Part shown: one piece after another, positions 53,971-63,938 of the stretch
Layout: every line of letters begins with the position of its first letter
Numbering within the stretch: the stretch's first letter is position 1
Assembly (NCBI RefSeq): GCF_001435095.1
Contig: NZ_AZFC01000016.1
Span: 1 to 64,000, forward strand
Source: Levilactobacillus spicheri DSM 15429
GTDB lineage: Bacteria > Bacillota > Bacilli > Lactobacillales > Lactobacillaceae
Direction: 5' to 3'
Length of the DNA stretch: 64,000 nucleotides
Position numbers and translations under genes: made by a program
The notes under the pieces: generated by a model
What the model saw: the letters and a program-made list of their open reading frames with translations, nothing else
The model's database searches: none
Told to the model about the DNA's origin: nothing

Positions 53971-56900
53971 ATTCATCTTTTGTGTTTTTAGCGCGTTTCG
54001 TCAGGACAAGACCCCCGATCAGCCCCAAAATGCCGAGCACGGACAGGCCCATCCCCAGCCGCAAGCCCGGCGTCTGGTACGTCAACTTGACCGCGTGGGT
54101 CCCGGCCGGTAACCGGGCCCCCACGAAGCCGACGTTGACCTTTGCCGTCGGCACAGACCGGCCATCGACCGTCAGGTGCCAGCCGGACGAGTACGGAATC
54201 GACGTCGTCAGGACCGTCGCACGTTGGGCCGTTGCCGTTCCCGTGACCTGGTTGTTACGGACCCGCAAGCCCTGTAGCTTCTGGCGCTTCAACTGCTGCA
54301 TGCGTTGCGTGTAGGCCGACCCCAGTGGCACGGCGATCAATCGCGCCGACTTGAACGTTAATCCCTTGACGCCCTTGAACGTCAATTTGATCGTCTTTCG
54401 CGGTTTGCGCGAGTAGCCCAGGTTCAGCAGGACCCGCTGCTTTTGCTGGTAGTCGGACAGGTTGGTCTGCCCCAGCTGCGAATACCCGGTAAAGTTATGG
54501 AAGCTGGTCACGTTGAACGTGTAGGCCCCGTCGTTTTGGTTCCACAGCGCCCGCCGCAGGACGTTCAACCGTTGGATCCCGGTGAAGGCCTGGTTCTGAA
54601 AGGCGTTCGTGGTGGCCTGGCCGCGGTACTTGTCCTGGACCGACAGTCGTTGCACGTCAATGCCCGTTAGTTCCAGGTATAGTTCGGTCTTGGCCGTGCG
54701 TTGCGACCGCTGCGTTTCCAGCTTGTAGGTGATTGGCTGGTTCTGGTTGTCACTGACCATCGCAGTCAGCCCCGCCAGATTGGCCTGCCGGTTTTTGGCC
54801 AAAAGAGTCCGGTTCTGCTTCGCCAGGCGTTTTAACCGCGCCTTGTCGCTTCGAATGCTGACGGAGCGGTCCTGGTTCTTCTGCCGCAGCGATGCCTCGG
54901 TGGTCGTCGCCAGGTCCGGGTTCAGCTGATTGCCCCGTTGCCGGTACAACGCCACCTTGCCCAGGCTATCGACGACGGTCGAATCATCCGCCACCACCGT
55001 ATACCCAATCTCCCGGTTGGTCGAGCGGTAGCGGGTCGTCGGCACCCCGGTCGTCGCCCCATCGAAGAGCGCCCCCGTGGTCAGCGCCTGTTCCCGGTCG
55101 GTCCCGTCCAGCCGGTCGAATTGTCGGTGATCCAGGACCCGCGTTTGCAGGTAGGCCAGTGGTAAGGCGTTCTTGGAGCGGTACAGGATGGTCCCGTAGT
55201 TGTTCCCGAAGTTATGCACCGGTTGGTCCTTGTACGTCAGGACCTTGCCGTTGGCTCGCTTGACCACCTTGTAGCCGTACGGGAAGGCCTGCTTGCCCCG
55301 CTGATTGGTCCGGGCGAAGATGTCGCGCACGCCCAGCAGGTTGCTCAGTGTGGTGCGACTATCCGCCTGGTTGATGGGTTTGTTCATCTTGAACTGCGAG
55401 TTGTCGACGGCCTGGCTAAAGGCCCCGACCGCCCCATTTTCGATGGAGAAGTACGACATGATGTCGTGGGTCCCCAGGTTCATCCCCATGTTGGTCTTGG
55501 CCTCGTTGGCGTAGTAGTACTGATTGCTCAGCACGCTGCGGCCGAAGCCCTTCTGACGTTTGACCGTCTTCTGCGCACCGTCGTAGTAGTTCTTCTGAAA
55601 TTTGGTGGCCACGCCCCGCGGCGTCAGCTGTTGACTGGCGCCTCCGGAGTCGGGGCTAAAGTACCCGTACCCGTTGGCCACGATGTTGAGGCTCAGCAGT
55701 CCCAGCAGGATGCCCAGGGTCTTGGGTCGCGTCCAGTGGTCGATCTGCGCGATCAGGATCACCATCACCGTCAGCAGCAACAGCCCGTACATCACGAAGT
55801 CGTGCGGATGGTTGTTATAGATGAAGCCGTTGGCCGCCCAGACGGCCACCAACAGGCCCACGGTCCCCCACAGTAGGGTCGTCAGGTCCTGGCGGGTCAG
55901 GTCGCCCAAGTGGTCGCAGAAGGTCATGAGCGCCAGGCTAAAGCCCAGACTGCCCAGTAACAGCCAGCGTTGTGACGGCGTGGTGCCCCCGTTCATGATG
56001 GCCGCCACCGCCGGCACCAGCGTTCCGCCCATCACCAGCAGCAGGCCGATGTTCAGCCAGCGGTATTGCCGAAAGTGCCGGAGCGTGTACAGAATACTCA
56101 AGAAGGTCAGGCCGGCCAGTCCCAGGTTGACCCAGAAGCTCATCGGGTTCCCGGTGGTCAAAACGGCGTTAGACAGCCGCAGGTAGTAGCTAAACGGGTA
56201 CAAGACGTAGCCGTTGGCAAAATTCGCGGTCGCCCGCGTCGAATTGAGCACCCCCAGCACCGACGGCACGAACAGGATGCCGGCCAGCAACAGCCCAATC
56301 ACCCCGGCGGTCGCGAGGCGGCCAATCAGGGTCGGGACCTTGAGTGCCGGCCGCACGGCGAAGTAGCGCAGGAGGGCGTACACCAGGCTCCCAATCGCCA
56401 GGATGTAGGCAAAGTAAAAGTTGCCCACCAGTGCCAGCCCGGCAAAGGCCGCCAACGGGACCCAGCTCTTCCCCGCGTAGACGCGGTCGATGCCGTACGC
56501 CAGCAGTGGAAACAGGATCATCGGCAACAGAAAGAACGGGTGCCGAATGCTGACGTAGAGTGAAAAGCCCGTGAAGGTGTAGGCCAGCGTCCCCAACAGC
56601 TGGCTACCGGGTCTAAATGACCGCTGCCGCGCGAACAGCAGAAAGGCCAGGCCGCTGAAGTACAGCCGCACCAAGACCAGCAGATTGTACCCCATTTCGA
56701 GATGAGCTTTGGGCACGAAATAGATCAGATAGGCAAACGGATCCCCTAAGACGTAGTACGAGAAAGTCGTGACCTTGTCCGCTCCCAGACCCAGGGCCCA
56801 GGACCAGCCGGTCAGGCTTCCCTGGTGCAGCCACTCGTAGAAGCGCACCAGGATCGGGTAGTGTTGCGCTAACCCGTCCCCCTGCCAGATAAACGACTTC

Positions 56901-56989
56901 CCCGTTAAGATAAAGATCCCATATAGCACCAAGGTCAACACAATGAAGGCCAGGGTGTACTGGGCGTATCCTCGTTTCGATGATTTCAT
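53969..56989 (-). CDS. YfhO family membrane protein
   Basis: About 1006 residues. About 12-13 membrane segments lie in residues 10-480, opening with YGIFILTGKSFIWQGDGLAQHYP, a family hallmark with a conserved acidic pocket as in GT-C glycosyltransferases; a long extracellular beta-rich domain and a last membrane helix (GMGLSVLGILGLIGGLVLT) follow. YfhO proteins add sugars to lipoteichoic acid in Bacillus (GlcNAc) and Listeria. The ATG at 56989 follows GGGGAG at 8 bases. No partner gene is adjacent; it likely modifies wall polymers. Confidence 0.92.
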   Translation of the reverse strand: MKSSKRGYAQYTLAFIVLTLVLYGIFILTGKSFIWQGDGLAQHYPILVRFYEWLHQGSLTGWSWALGLGADKVTTFSYYVLGDPFAYLIYFVPKAHLEMGYNLLVLVRLYFSGLAFLLFARQRSFRPGSQLLGTLAYTFTGFSLYVSIRHPFFLLPMILFPLLAYGIDRVYAGKSWVPLAAFAGLALVGNFYFAYILAIGSLVYALLRYFAVRPALKVPTLIGRLATAGVIGLLLAGILFVPSVLGVLNSTRATANFANGYVLYPFSYYLRLSNAVLTTGNPMSFWVNLGLAGLTFLSILYTLRHFRQYRWLNIGLLLVMGGTLVPAVAAIMNGGTTPSQRWLLLGSLGFSLALMTFCDHLGDLTRQDLTTLLWGTVGLLVAVWAANGFIYNNHPHDFVMYGLLLLTVMVILIAQIDHWTRPKTLGILLGLLSLNIVANGYGYFSPDSGGASQQLTPRGVATKFQKNYYDGAQKTVKRQKGFGRSVLSNQYYYANEAKTNMGMNLGTHDIMSYFSIENGAVGAFSQAVDNSQFKMNKPINQADSRTTLSNLLGVRDIFARTNQRGKQAFPYGYKVVKRANGKVLTYKDQPVHNFGNNYGTILYRSKNALPLAYLQTRVLDHRQFDRLDGTDREQALTTGALFDGATTGVPTTRYRSTNREIGYTVVADDSTVVDSLGKVALYRQRGNQLNPDLATTTEASLRQKNQDRSVSIRSDKARLKRLAKQNRTLLAKNRQANLAGLTAMVSDNQNQPITYKLETQRSQRTAKTELYLELTGIDVQRLSVQDKYRGQATTNAFQNQAFTGIQRLNVLRRALWNQNDGAYTFNVTSFHNFTGYSQLGQTNLSDYQQKQRVLLNLGYSRKPRKTIKLTFKGVKGLTFKSARLIAVPLGSAYTQRMQQLKRQKLQGLRVRNNQVTGTATAQRATVLTTSIPYSSGWHLTVDGRSVPTAKVNVGFVGARLPAGTHAVKLTYQTPGLRLGMGLSVLGILGLIGGLVLTKRAKNTKDE

Positions 56990-57132
56990 TTTATTCTCTC
57001 CCCTAATCATCATCAGACGCGATAGTGTGTTTTCTTTATTTTACGGGCACCCGGCGCTAAACCACAAGTCATCCGCCGCAACTGTAACCAAAGCGTCACC
57101 GGAGCTTAACGTTTGTGGCCGGAAATTAACGT

Positions 57133-57168
57133 AAGAAAGCCCGGAACGGCGTGGCTCCGGGCTTTCTT
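57133..57168 (-). terminator. Terminator of LPQTN adhesin gene
   Basis: A 13-bp stem AAGAAAGCCCGGA/TCCGGGCTTTCTT, 50 bases beyond the adhesin stop; T-run is weak. Confidence 0.75.
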
Positions 57169-57217
57169 GCAACTTTCATCGGTTTAAATTAATTTACTGA
57201 ACAAATTGAAAGCGATT

Positions 57218-59821
57218 TTACGAGTGCCGCCGGCGAAAACCTACCGCGCCCGCAATCGTCAGTAACAATCCGCCCAATAGTCCCCAGACGCTCGTCGCTG
57301 CTTCGTTGGTCTGGGGCAGCGTGGCGGCCTTGGTCGCCGCCGGCTGGGTAGCTACTTCCCCGGTCACGGTCGTTCTCAGCGTCTGCGGCGTCCCGGCGGT
57401 GTGGCCGGTCAGGCTCGTGGTTGCGGCATTACCACCGCTAAGTAGCTGGCCCGGTTGCGTGGGCTGTGGCGCGGTGGCCGTCGCCCCGGTATTCCCGGCA
57501 TCTCCCGCAGCACCCGGCGTTGGCGTCGGTTTAGGCGTTGGCTTTGGTTTGGGTTGTGGCGTTGGCTCCGGATCGGGCGTCGGTTCTGGATTCGGTGTTG
57601 GTTCCGGATCTGGGTCAGGCGTCGGCTCTGGATTCGGATCAGGTGTCGGGTCGACCGGCGTGGTTCCGTTGGCCGTGTAGGTCACCACCGTGGTCACGTC
57701 CTGTCCCTCCGGCGTCAACGTCAGCCCCGGAACCGTTAATTGGTCGGCCGTGTAGCCGGCCAGAACCGGGGACGTTCTCGCCGGCAGGGCCGCCGTGGGA
57801 TTGGTCGGGTGCCAATCGGCCCACTGGGTCTGCCCCGTGACCTGGTCGCGTTCCCCCTGCCGCACAAAGGTCACCCAGGCGGTGTAGCTGGTGGCCGCCG
57901 ACGTGCCATCGGCGTATTGGTAGTGGATCCACTGGGTCACGGTTTTGCTGTTATTGACGGTGGTCAGACCGTGTTTGAGGTGCACGACGAACGTCTGCGG
58001 GGTGTCCGTGAACGTGGCGCCCCCGACCGGATACCCGTCGCTGATCACTTCGTACCCCTGTTGCTGGTAGTCCTGCAGGGTGGCCGCGGTCTGATAATCG
58101 CTGGTCGTCCCCAGATCCCCCGTCAGGTCCTCGTGGCTGAGCACCGTGCCCGTGGTGTCATCCTGGTAGGTGACCGTGATGGTCTGACCCTGCACCGCAC
58201 CGACCTTTTGGTAGAAGGTCGTCCCAGCGATAAACGTTAAGTGTCCGTTTAGATCCACGCCGTTGGGGTCGGTCGTTCCATTAAAGCGGTAAATGTACTT
58301 TTCCTGCCACCCCAGTTGGCCATACACGACCTGCCCATCCGTGATGTTCGGATTGACCAGTTGCTGGTTGGGGGTGAAGACTTCTTGCCCGTCCGCGTTG
58401 TGGTACGCAATCGGGGTCAGGAGCGGCCGGCCCCACATATCGTGCGTGAAGACGGTGATTGCCGCACTGCCCCCGGGTTGGATGGCCAACGGTTGGTCCA
58501 CTTCAACGTACTGTTGCCGGCCCGTGATCATGCCGCCCCACGTCGACAAATGCGTCACGATGCCCAGTGAGCTAAAGTCCGCAATCGAATTTCCCGAGAA
58601 CGTAATCGCATGCGAATTGGGATAGGAGTTGTCCAGAATGCTCGCGACAAACGGCGCCAGGATGGCCAACTGCCGGCTGGTCATCCCCGTCAGGTTCTTC
58701 TGGTCAGAATCCGGCGTCGTGAAGCTCAGGTTCTGAATGTTTTGGGGATCCAACCCCGCGATGAGCCGCAGCTGATCGTCCGTCGCCGCTCCCCAGTAGA
58801 AGGTATGCAACCCAACGTTGCCTAATTTTTGAATCGCGGTCAACGGTGAAAAATCAAAGTTCGGCATCTCGTCTTGGGTGACCCCCAGCGTCACGTCGAC
58901 GTTCACCCGTACAGTGGCGTTTAAATTTTGCGCAACGACCTCGAGACCACTCAGATTATTGATTGGGTGATCCTGGTTCGTCCACGTACTGTTAATCTGG
59001 AGTTCCCCCCGGTAGGCTTGCAGCACCTTGATGGTTAAAGCCTGGCCATCCTTCAAATTCAAGGCGTAACGCACAGCTGCTAAAAAGTTTGTGTCTGTAA
59101 AGAGATACCCGATGTCCGTATCCTCATCCAACGCCTCGTCCGCGGCCAGGACTTGAATCTGCTGAATGGCTGCGGTGGGCGTGGCGGCCTGATCGACAAG
59201 TTGTTGGTCGCGCTTCAACTGCTCAGCGGCTTTCGTCGTGAGTGCTTGGGCGGCAGCCGGTTTTACGGCCGCTTCATCGTCCGACTGCGCCGGTGTTTCC
59301 GTGGCCGTCTGGGGCGTCGTCTCACCCGCTGTATCGGCGGCCGGCTTTTCCGGTTCCGGCGTTGGCTCTGCCGCCTCACCCGTGTCGGTGGTCGGCGTTG
59401 CGGGTTCTTGGGTGACCGTGGACTCATTGGTGGCGGTAGACTCATCGACTTCATTAGCCCCATTAGCCGCGTTGGAACCGTCAGTTGCTAATTCGTTGGC
59501 GGGTTGCCCCTCAGCCGCTGTTCCATCCGTCGATTGGCCGGTGGTCGTTGAGGCCGTTGCACCGGTTCCCGATTCCGTCGCCGTTACGTCCGCCTCAACA
59601 GCCTCATCTCCCGTAGACGCCGTTGGCAAAGTTACCTGGTTGTCCTGCAACGTCTGATTGGCCGCGTCCGTCGCCTGATCCGTTGCGGGCGTGGTCGTGG
59701 TTGTCATCGGCGTCTGGTCGGCCTGCGCCGCGGTGCCCCCTAAGGACCATGCGAGCAACGCCATTGCGGTGCTTGAGTACAGCCACCACTTGTGGCCCTT
59801 CGTCATTACTGGTTGTGTCAT
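57218..59821 (-). CDS. LPQTN-anchored MucBP/leucine-rich surface adhesin
   Basis: About 867 residues. A signal peptide with the basic/WWLYSSTAMALLAWSLGGTAAQA stretch is followed by a low-complexity Thr/Ala/Glu-rich region (to about 210), a leucine-rich-like domain (about 240-530, e.g. LTAIQKLGNVGL, LRLIAGLDPQNIQNL), an MucBP repeat (ITVTYQDDTTGTVLSHEDLTGDLG), a Mub-B2-like repeat (TVTQWIHYQYADGT) and Asp/Glu-Pro repeats. The end LPQTNEAATSVWGLLGGLLLTIAGAVGFRRRHS is a sortase motif, membrane helix and basic tail. ATG at 59821 has GGAGG 8 bases upstream; the longer frame has none. It binds mucus or host polymer, probably. Confidence 0.92.
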   Translation of the reverse strand: MTQPVMTKGHKWWLYSSTAMALLAWSLGGTAAQADQTPMTTTTTPATDQATDAANQTLQDNQVTLPTASTGDEAVEADVTATESGTGATASTTTGQSTDGTAAEGQPANELATDGSNAANGANEVDESTATNESTVTQEPATPTTDTGEAAEPTPEPEKPAADTAGETTPQTATETPAQSDDEAAVKPAAAQALTTKAAEQLKRDQQLVDQAATPTAAIQQIQVLAADEALDEDTDIGYLFTDTNFLAAVRYALNLKDGQALTIKVLQAYRGELQINSTWTNQDHPINNLSGLEVVAQNLNATVRVNVDVTLGVTQDEMPNFDFSPLTAIQKLGNVGLHTFYWGAATDDQLRLIAGLDPQNIQNLSFTTPDSDQKNLTGMTSRQLAILAPFVASILDNSYPNSHAITFSGNSIADFSSLGIVTHLSTWGGMITGRQQYVEVDQPLAIQPGGSAAITVFTHDMWGRPLLTPIAYHNADGQEVFTPNQQLVNPNITDGQVVYGQLGWQEKYIYRFNGTTDPNGVDLNGHLTFIAGTTFYQKVGAVQGQTITVTYQDDTTGTVLSHEDLTGDLGTTSDYQTAATLQDYQQQGYEVISDGYPVGGATFTDTPQTFVVHLKHGLTTVNNSKTVTQWIHYQYADGTSAATSYTAWVTFVRQGERDQVTGQTQWADWHPTNPTAALPARTSPVLAGYTADQLTVPGLTLTPEGQDVTTVVTYTANGTTPVDPTPDPNPEPTPDPDPEPTPNPEPTPDPEPTPQPKPKPTPKPTPTPGAAGDAGNTGATATAPQPTQPGQLLSGGNAATTSLTGHTAGTPQTLRTTVTGEVATQPAATKAATLPQTNEAATSVWGLLGGLLLTIAGAVGFRRRHS

Positions 59822-60188
59822 GGTAACGCCCTCCTCGTATATCCTCGGTATCAAGTTATTATTGAATGCCCTTACATTATTAATCAAATAGTCGTCGGCC
59901 CATCATTGATACCAGTAGCTTTTTTATTTGCCTTTAATTATACACACTATGCTGGATAAATCACGGATTTAGAAAAAAATATTTTATATTCCTAATTATT
60001 TCTTTATCCATCACATTTACGCTTAATGATATTTGCTGTAACGACTATTTTACCGGGATTTAGCCAATTCGCCACTTTTTATCAAAAACTCAGGGAGTCA
60101 TCATTTTTTGGGGACAACAAAACTTCCGAAGGGGACATATACCGTTAAACGGGTAAAATTTATCGGTCGATAAAGAAGGCCGCAAGAA
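59822..60188. other. AT-rich adhesin promoter region
   Basis: About 370 bases without a gene. A -10 box TATAAT with a preceding TG lies at 59937-59942 (minus), giving a leader of about 110 bases for the adhesin. Nothing else recognised. Confidence 0.5.
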
Positions 60189-60227
60189 AGTGGCGTCCCC
60201 AGAATCAATGATTCCGGAAACGCCACT
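60189..60227 (-). terminator. Terminator of pgi
   Basis: An 8-bp stem AGTGGCGT/ACGCCACT with an inner GAATCA pairing and TTTCTT exit. Confidence 0.8.
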
Positions 60228-60245
60228 CGAGTGGTTAACGGACCT

Positions 60246-61592
60246 TTACAGCCGCGCGTTTAATTTCTTGCTTAAGTCTTCAAAGCCTGGCTTGCCCAAC
60301 AGTGCAAACATGTTGGTCTTGTAGGCTTCGACCCCGGGTTGGTTGAACGGGTTGATGCCGTTCAGGTAACCGGAGATGGCGATGGCCACTTCGAAGAAGT
60401 AGATCAGGTAACCCAACGTATATTCGCTTTGGTCAGGGATGTGGACGCTCATGTTTGGTACGCCCCCATCGGTGTGGGCCAGGATGACCCCTTCAAAGGC
60501 CTTGGTGTTGGCAAAGCCCATGGTCCGGCCTTCCAGGTAGCCTAAGCCATCCAGGTTGTCGGCTTCCTTCGGGATGTCGACGTCGTGTTCTGGCTTGTCG
60601 ACCATCACAACGGTCTCCATCAACTTCCGTTGGCCTTCTTGGATGTACTGGCCGAAGGAGTGCAGGTCCGTACTGAAGTTGGCGGAAGATGGGTAGATCC
60701 CCTTGCCGTCCTTCCCTTCGGACTCACCGGTCAATTGCTTCCACCATTCGGCGAAAGCGGCCAGCCGTGGTTCGTAGTTTTCTAACAATTCAATGCCGTA
60801 GCCCTTCCGGTACAAGATGTTCCGTAAAGCCGCGTATTGGTAGGCCTCGTTCTTGGTCAGGTCCGGATCACTGTATTGGTCCGCGGCGTCCGCGGCCCCT
60901 TGCATCAGTTGGTCGATGTCGGCGCCGGAAGCAGCGATTGGCAGCAAGCCCACTGGGCACAGCACGGAGTACCGGCCACCCACGCCATCGGGGATCACGA
61001 AGGATTCGTAACCCGCGGCGTCGGCTTCGGTCTTCAAAGCGCCCCGCTTGGCATCCGTCGTCGCGTAGATTCGGTGGTTGGCTTCCGCTTCACCGTACTT
61101 CTTGACCAGCTTTTCCTTAAAGATCCGGAAGGCAATCGATGGTTCCGTCGTGGTCCCGGACTTGGAAATGATGTTAATTGAGAAGTCGCGGTCGCCGATG
61201 AAGCCTAACAGGTCGTGCACGTAGTCGGCGCTAATGGAGTTCCCGGCAAATAAGATTTGCGGGCCCTTCCGTTGGTCGGCTGGCAAGCTGTTGAAGAAGG
61301 TGCTGTGCAGGAAGTCCACGGCCATCTTCGCGCCCAGGTACGAGCCCCCGATACCGATGACCACTAAGACTTCGGAGTCTTCCCGAATCTTCTTAGCCGC
61401 CGCCTTAATCCGGGCAAATTCAGCCTTGTCATAGTCATGGGGCAACGTCAGCCAGTCACGGAAATCACTGCCCGCACCGGTGCCTTGCCGCAGTTCACTA
61501 TCCGCGGCCGTCACCATAGCCTGCATTTCTCCGAGTTCATTAGCATGAACGAATGGATCCAATTTGGAACGATCAAAGGCGATTTGTGCCAT
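60246..61592 (-). CDS. pgi: Glucose-6-phosphate isomerase
   Basis: 448 residues, the short Gram-positive type. [19 protein letters not shown] is at about 70-88, [14 protein letters not shown] near 147 and the active-site tail [25 protein letters not shown] near 405-430. It interconverts glucose-6-P and fructose-6-P. Upstream are two NagR/DasR-like operator motifs around the promoter. Confidence 0.97.
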   Translation of the reverse strand: MAQIAFDRSKLDPFVHANELGEMQAMVTAADSELRQGTGAGSDFRDWLTLPHDYDKAEFARIKAAAKKIREDSEVLVVIGIGGSYLGAKMAVDFLHSTFFNSLPADQRKGPQILFAGNSISADYVHDLLGFIGDRDFSINIISKSGTTTEPSIAFRIFKEKLVKKYGEAEANHRIYATTDAKRGALKTEADAAGYESFVIPDGVGGRYSVLCPVGLLPIAASGADIDQLMQGAADAADQYSDPDLTKNEAYQYAALRNILYRKGYGIELLENYEPRLAAFAEWWKQLTGESEGKDGKGIYPSSANFSTDLHSFGQYIQEGQRKLMETVVMVDKPEHDVDIPKEADNLDGLGYLEGRTMGFANTKAFEGVILAHTDGGVPNMSVHIPDQSEYTLGYLIYFFEVAIAISGYLNGINPFNQPGVEAYKTNMFALLGKPGFEDLSKKLNARL

Positions 61593-61622
61593 AGTTAGAA
61601 AACCTCACTTTTCATAATTATT

Positions 61623-61674
61623 TCGACTAGTCCATTATACCGCACTTCGCTCAAATGTAAATGGTCTAGTCCAT
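61623..61674 (-). promoter_or_regulatory. pgi promoter with two GntR/NagR-like operators
   Basis: Promoter TTTACA-16-TATAAT (61634-61661, minus). TGGTCTAGTCCA (61662-61673) lies directly upstream of the -35 box and TCGACTAGTCCA (61623-61634) overlaps the -10 box. They match the NagR/DasR consensus TGGTCTAGACCA at 11 and 9 of 12 positions. Confidence 0.6.
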
Positions 61675-61684
61675 AAATTTATGC

Positions 61685-61719
61685 ATAAAAAAAGGCCGAC
61701 GACGCCCGTCATCAGCCAG
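61685..61719 (-). terminator. Terminator of sugar transporter gene
   Basis: Stem GGC.GA.GACG/CGTC.TC.GCC with seven T on the minus strand. Confidence 0.8.
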
Positions 61720-61725
61720 TTTAGC

Positions 61726-62595
61726 CTATTTCATCAAACCGAGAGTGACCCCACCAACGATGACCAAAAGTGAGCCAATCGTCGTATAGACCATTTCACG
61801 GCCAGTCTTCTTTTCACCCAGTAACCAGATGCTTCCGAAGGTGGAAATCACGATCCCACATTGGGCCAGCGAGTAGCTGATGGCCAACCCAACGGACGGA
61901 ATCGCCATGAACATGAAGAAGTTCCCCACGCCCCAGACCAGCCCGGTCAGGACGTTCTTCGCCGTCGCCACGTGCCAGACCTTCCGGCGGTTCTGTGGTG
62001 ACAGGAGGATAAAGATCAGGGCTCCCAGGATCATCCCTAAGGATTGCGGGAACAGAATCAATTTCGAATCTAAACCGGACAGGTTCACGATGACCGTGTA
62101 GAGCACGTACCCAATCGTGGAGATCACGATGGCCGTGGCCCCCTTGCCGGCTTCCATGGGCTGGCTGTTGACGCCCGCGCGCTTATCGCGTAGGGACGTC
62201 AACGCGGCACCGGCAATCAGGACGATCACCGCGATGGTGCCCATCGTGACCATGCTGGTCGTCTTCCATTCGTGGAAGAGCAGGACCCCGGCCAGGGCGG
62301 TCCCGGCCAGTTGTAACCCGGTCGAAACCGGCACCGTCCGCGAAATCCCGATAAACTTCATGGCCTGGAACTGTTCAAACTGTCCCACGGCCCAGCAAAG
62401 ACCGGACGCAATGCCGACCAGCATGGCCATGCCCGTCAAGTGAACGTGGAAGTACATCAGGGAGAACAACCCGAACAAAACTGCCCCGGCCGTCATGCCC
62501 AACGTTTGTTGGTAAGACGTCCCACCTAAGCGACCACTAATCAGACCGATACTACCCCAACACAGTGCGGGGATCAAAGCTAGTAAAATTCCCAT
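61726..62595 (-). CDS. GRP family glucose/ribose-type sugar transporter
   Basis: 289 residues, ten membrane helices of the EamA/GRP superfamily; starts ILLALIPALCWGSIGLISGRLGGTSYQQTLGMTAGA and contains GLCWAVGQFEQFQAMKFIGISRTVPVSTGLQL, as in GlcU/RbsU. It is a proton-linked, non-PTS sugar uptake protein; glucose or ribose cannot be told apart. It lies upstream of pgi on the same strand, and a cre-like site overlaps its promoter. Confidence 0.9.
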   Translation of the reverse strand: MGILLALIPALCWGSIGLISGRLGGTSYQQTLGMTAGAVLFGLFSLMYFHVHLTGMAMLVGIASGLCWAVGQFEQFQAMKFIGISRTVPVSTGLQLAGTALAGVLLFHEWKTTSMVTMGTIAVIVLIAGAALTSLRDKRAGVNSQPMEAGKGATAIVISTIGYVLYTVIVNLSGLDSKLILFPQSLGMILGALIFILLSPQNRRKVWHVATAKNVLTGLVWGVGNFFMFMAIPSVGLAISYSLAQCGIVISTFGSIWLLGEKKTGREMVYTTIGSLLVIVGGVTLGLMK

Positions 62596-62638
62596 TTTGT
62601 AACTCCCTCAACTCTCGTTTCATTATGCCGTTTCTCTC

Positions 62639-62652
62639 TGAAAGCGCTTTTT
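62639..62652. promoter_or_regulatory. Putative cre upstream of sugar transporter gene
   Basis: TGAAAGCGCTTTTT matches cre at 12 of 14 positions and lies near the likely -35 region, about 45 bases before the start. Confidence 0.5.
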
Positions 62653-62712
62653 AATTTGCAATAATCAGTTTAAGGGTTTTCCCCTTAAAAGTAAACGATT
62701 ATTCACAAAAAA

Positions 62713-62752
62713 AATAGTGAACGGCAAGTGGTCTAGCTAACCGTTCACTATT
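62713..62752 (-). terminator. Terminator of RlmI-like gene
   Basis: A 12-bp stem AATAGTGAACGG/CCGTTCACTATT with T-run on the minus strand. Confidence 0.88.
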
Positions 62753-62786
62753 AATTATTTTATTTTCACGCGTTTTCATAACTTGA

Positions 62787-63938
62787 TTATTCGGTGATTG
62801 ATAAACGTAAACCCTTTAACGCTTCGCTCTGCCGGTTCGCAGAATTGGTCATGAAGTCTTCCGGTGAGTGGAACTCGCTGGAAACAGTTACATGACCGGT
62901 ATAATTTTGCGCAACGTCATTAACCGTAGTCCGCAGGCGTTTCATTGAGTAGCTCGGCGCCGTGGTCGTCACCAGGATTTGGGACCCCGGCCGGGTCACC
63001 TGCAGGACTTGGGTCAGTAAATCGCCTAAATCCTGTTCCAAATCGAAGCGGTGCTTCTTGCCGCGGACGAAGGCCGGCGGATTCACAAAGACCGTGTCGA
63101 AGGTCAACTCGTGCTTAATGGCATAGTTGAGATAGTTTGTGATATCCATGGTCCGCATCTCGACGGCGGCCTGGTCCAAGTTGTTCGCGGTGAGTTGGCC
63201 CTGCAGGGTCGTGGTGGCCCGGTTGGTCGGGTCCACGGTCACGGCTTCGGTCGCCTCGCCGACCATTGCGGCGGTCACCACGCCGGTCTCGGCGCTGTAG
63301 AGGTTCAAGATCCGCCGTTGTTGACTATTTTCCCGGGCCCAGATCCGCAGGTTCCGGAATTCCAAGGCCAGCTGTTGCCGTCTGACGGTCAGGTCCACTG
63401 GGTAGCTGAGGCCCGCTTCGTTGACCAAGACCGGGCCGTTCGGCATTTTACCGGTCACGACCTGGAGCTTCTCCTGTCCGGGCGTGGTCGTCAGAACCGT
63501 GTGTCCCTTGCCGAAGACCTTCTCAAAGCCGGCGTAGATCAGCTTGCTCTGGTGCTTCAGCGCGGCATTTTGCCACCGGAACACGTAGATGCCGTTGTAC
63601 ACGTCCACAATCAGGCCGCCTAAGCCGTCGCCCACGTCGTTGAAGACCCGGTAGGCTGCCCCCACGTTAATGGCCGCCCGCTTGGCCTGAGCCGCGCGGA
63701 ACTTGCTGGCGAAGAAGCGCTCGTCGATGGCTTCGTTCTCCCGGAGACTCAGTACGTAGCCGGCGCCCCGGTGCTGCTTGGCGAGGTAGGCCGTAGCCAC
63801 GAAATGACCGTGGTTTTCCAATTGGACCCACGCGCCGTCCTCAAAGTCCTGACGATTTTCGAAGTCGGTGATGTTCACCACGGGATAGCCGTCTTCGAAC
63901 TTACGAACGGACTTCCCGGTAATTTGTAATTTTTTCAA
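62787..63938 (-). CDS. RlmI-like class I rRNA methyltransferase without cysteines
   Basis: 383 residues. An N-terminal PUA domain (1-75) precedes an RlmI/RlmK-like methyltransferase: RILNLYSAETGVVTAAM (motif I, about 206-222), VTVDPTNRATTTL, and FVNPPAF (motif IV, about 285). The protein has no Cys at all; the family's TCSH-type motif reads TTTAPSYS. RlmI makes m5C1962 using a Cys nucleophile, so m5C formation looks unlikely here. The TTG start follows AGGAGG at 6 bases. It may modify rRNA differently or not at all. Confidence 0.88.
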   Translation of the reverse strand: MKKLQITGKSVRKFEDGYPVVNITDFENRQDFEDGAWVQLENHGHFVATAYLAKQHRGAGYVLSLRENEAIDERFFASKFRAAQAKRAAINVGAAYRVFNDVGDGLGGLIVDVYNGIYVFRWQNAALKHQSKLIYAGFEKVFGKGHTVLTTTPGQEKLQVVTGKMPNGPVLVNEAGLSYPVDLTVRRQQLALEFRNLRIWARENSQQRRILNLYSAETGVVTAAMVGEATEAVTVDPTNRATTTLQGQLTANNLDQAAVEMRTMDITNYLNYAIKHELTFDTVFVNPPAFVRGKKHRFDLEQDLGDLLTQVLQVTRPGSQILVTTTAPSYSMKRLRTTVNDVAQNYTGHVTVSSEFHSPEDFMTNSANRQSEALKGLRLSITE

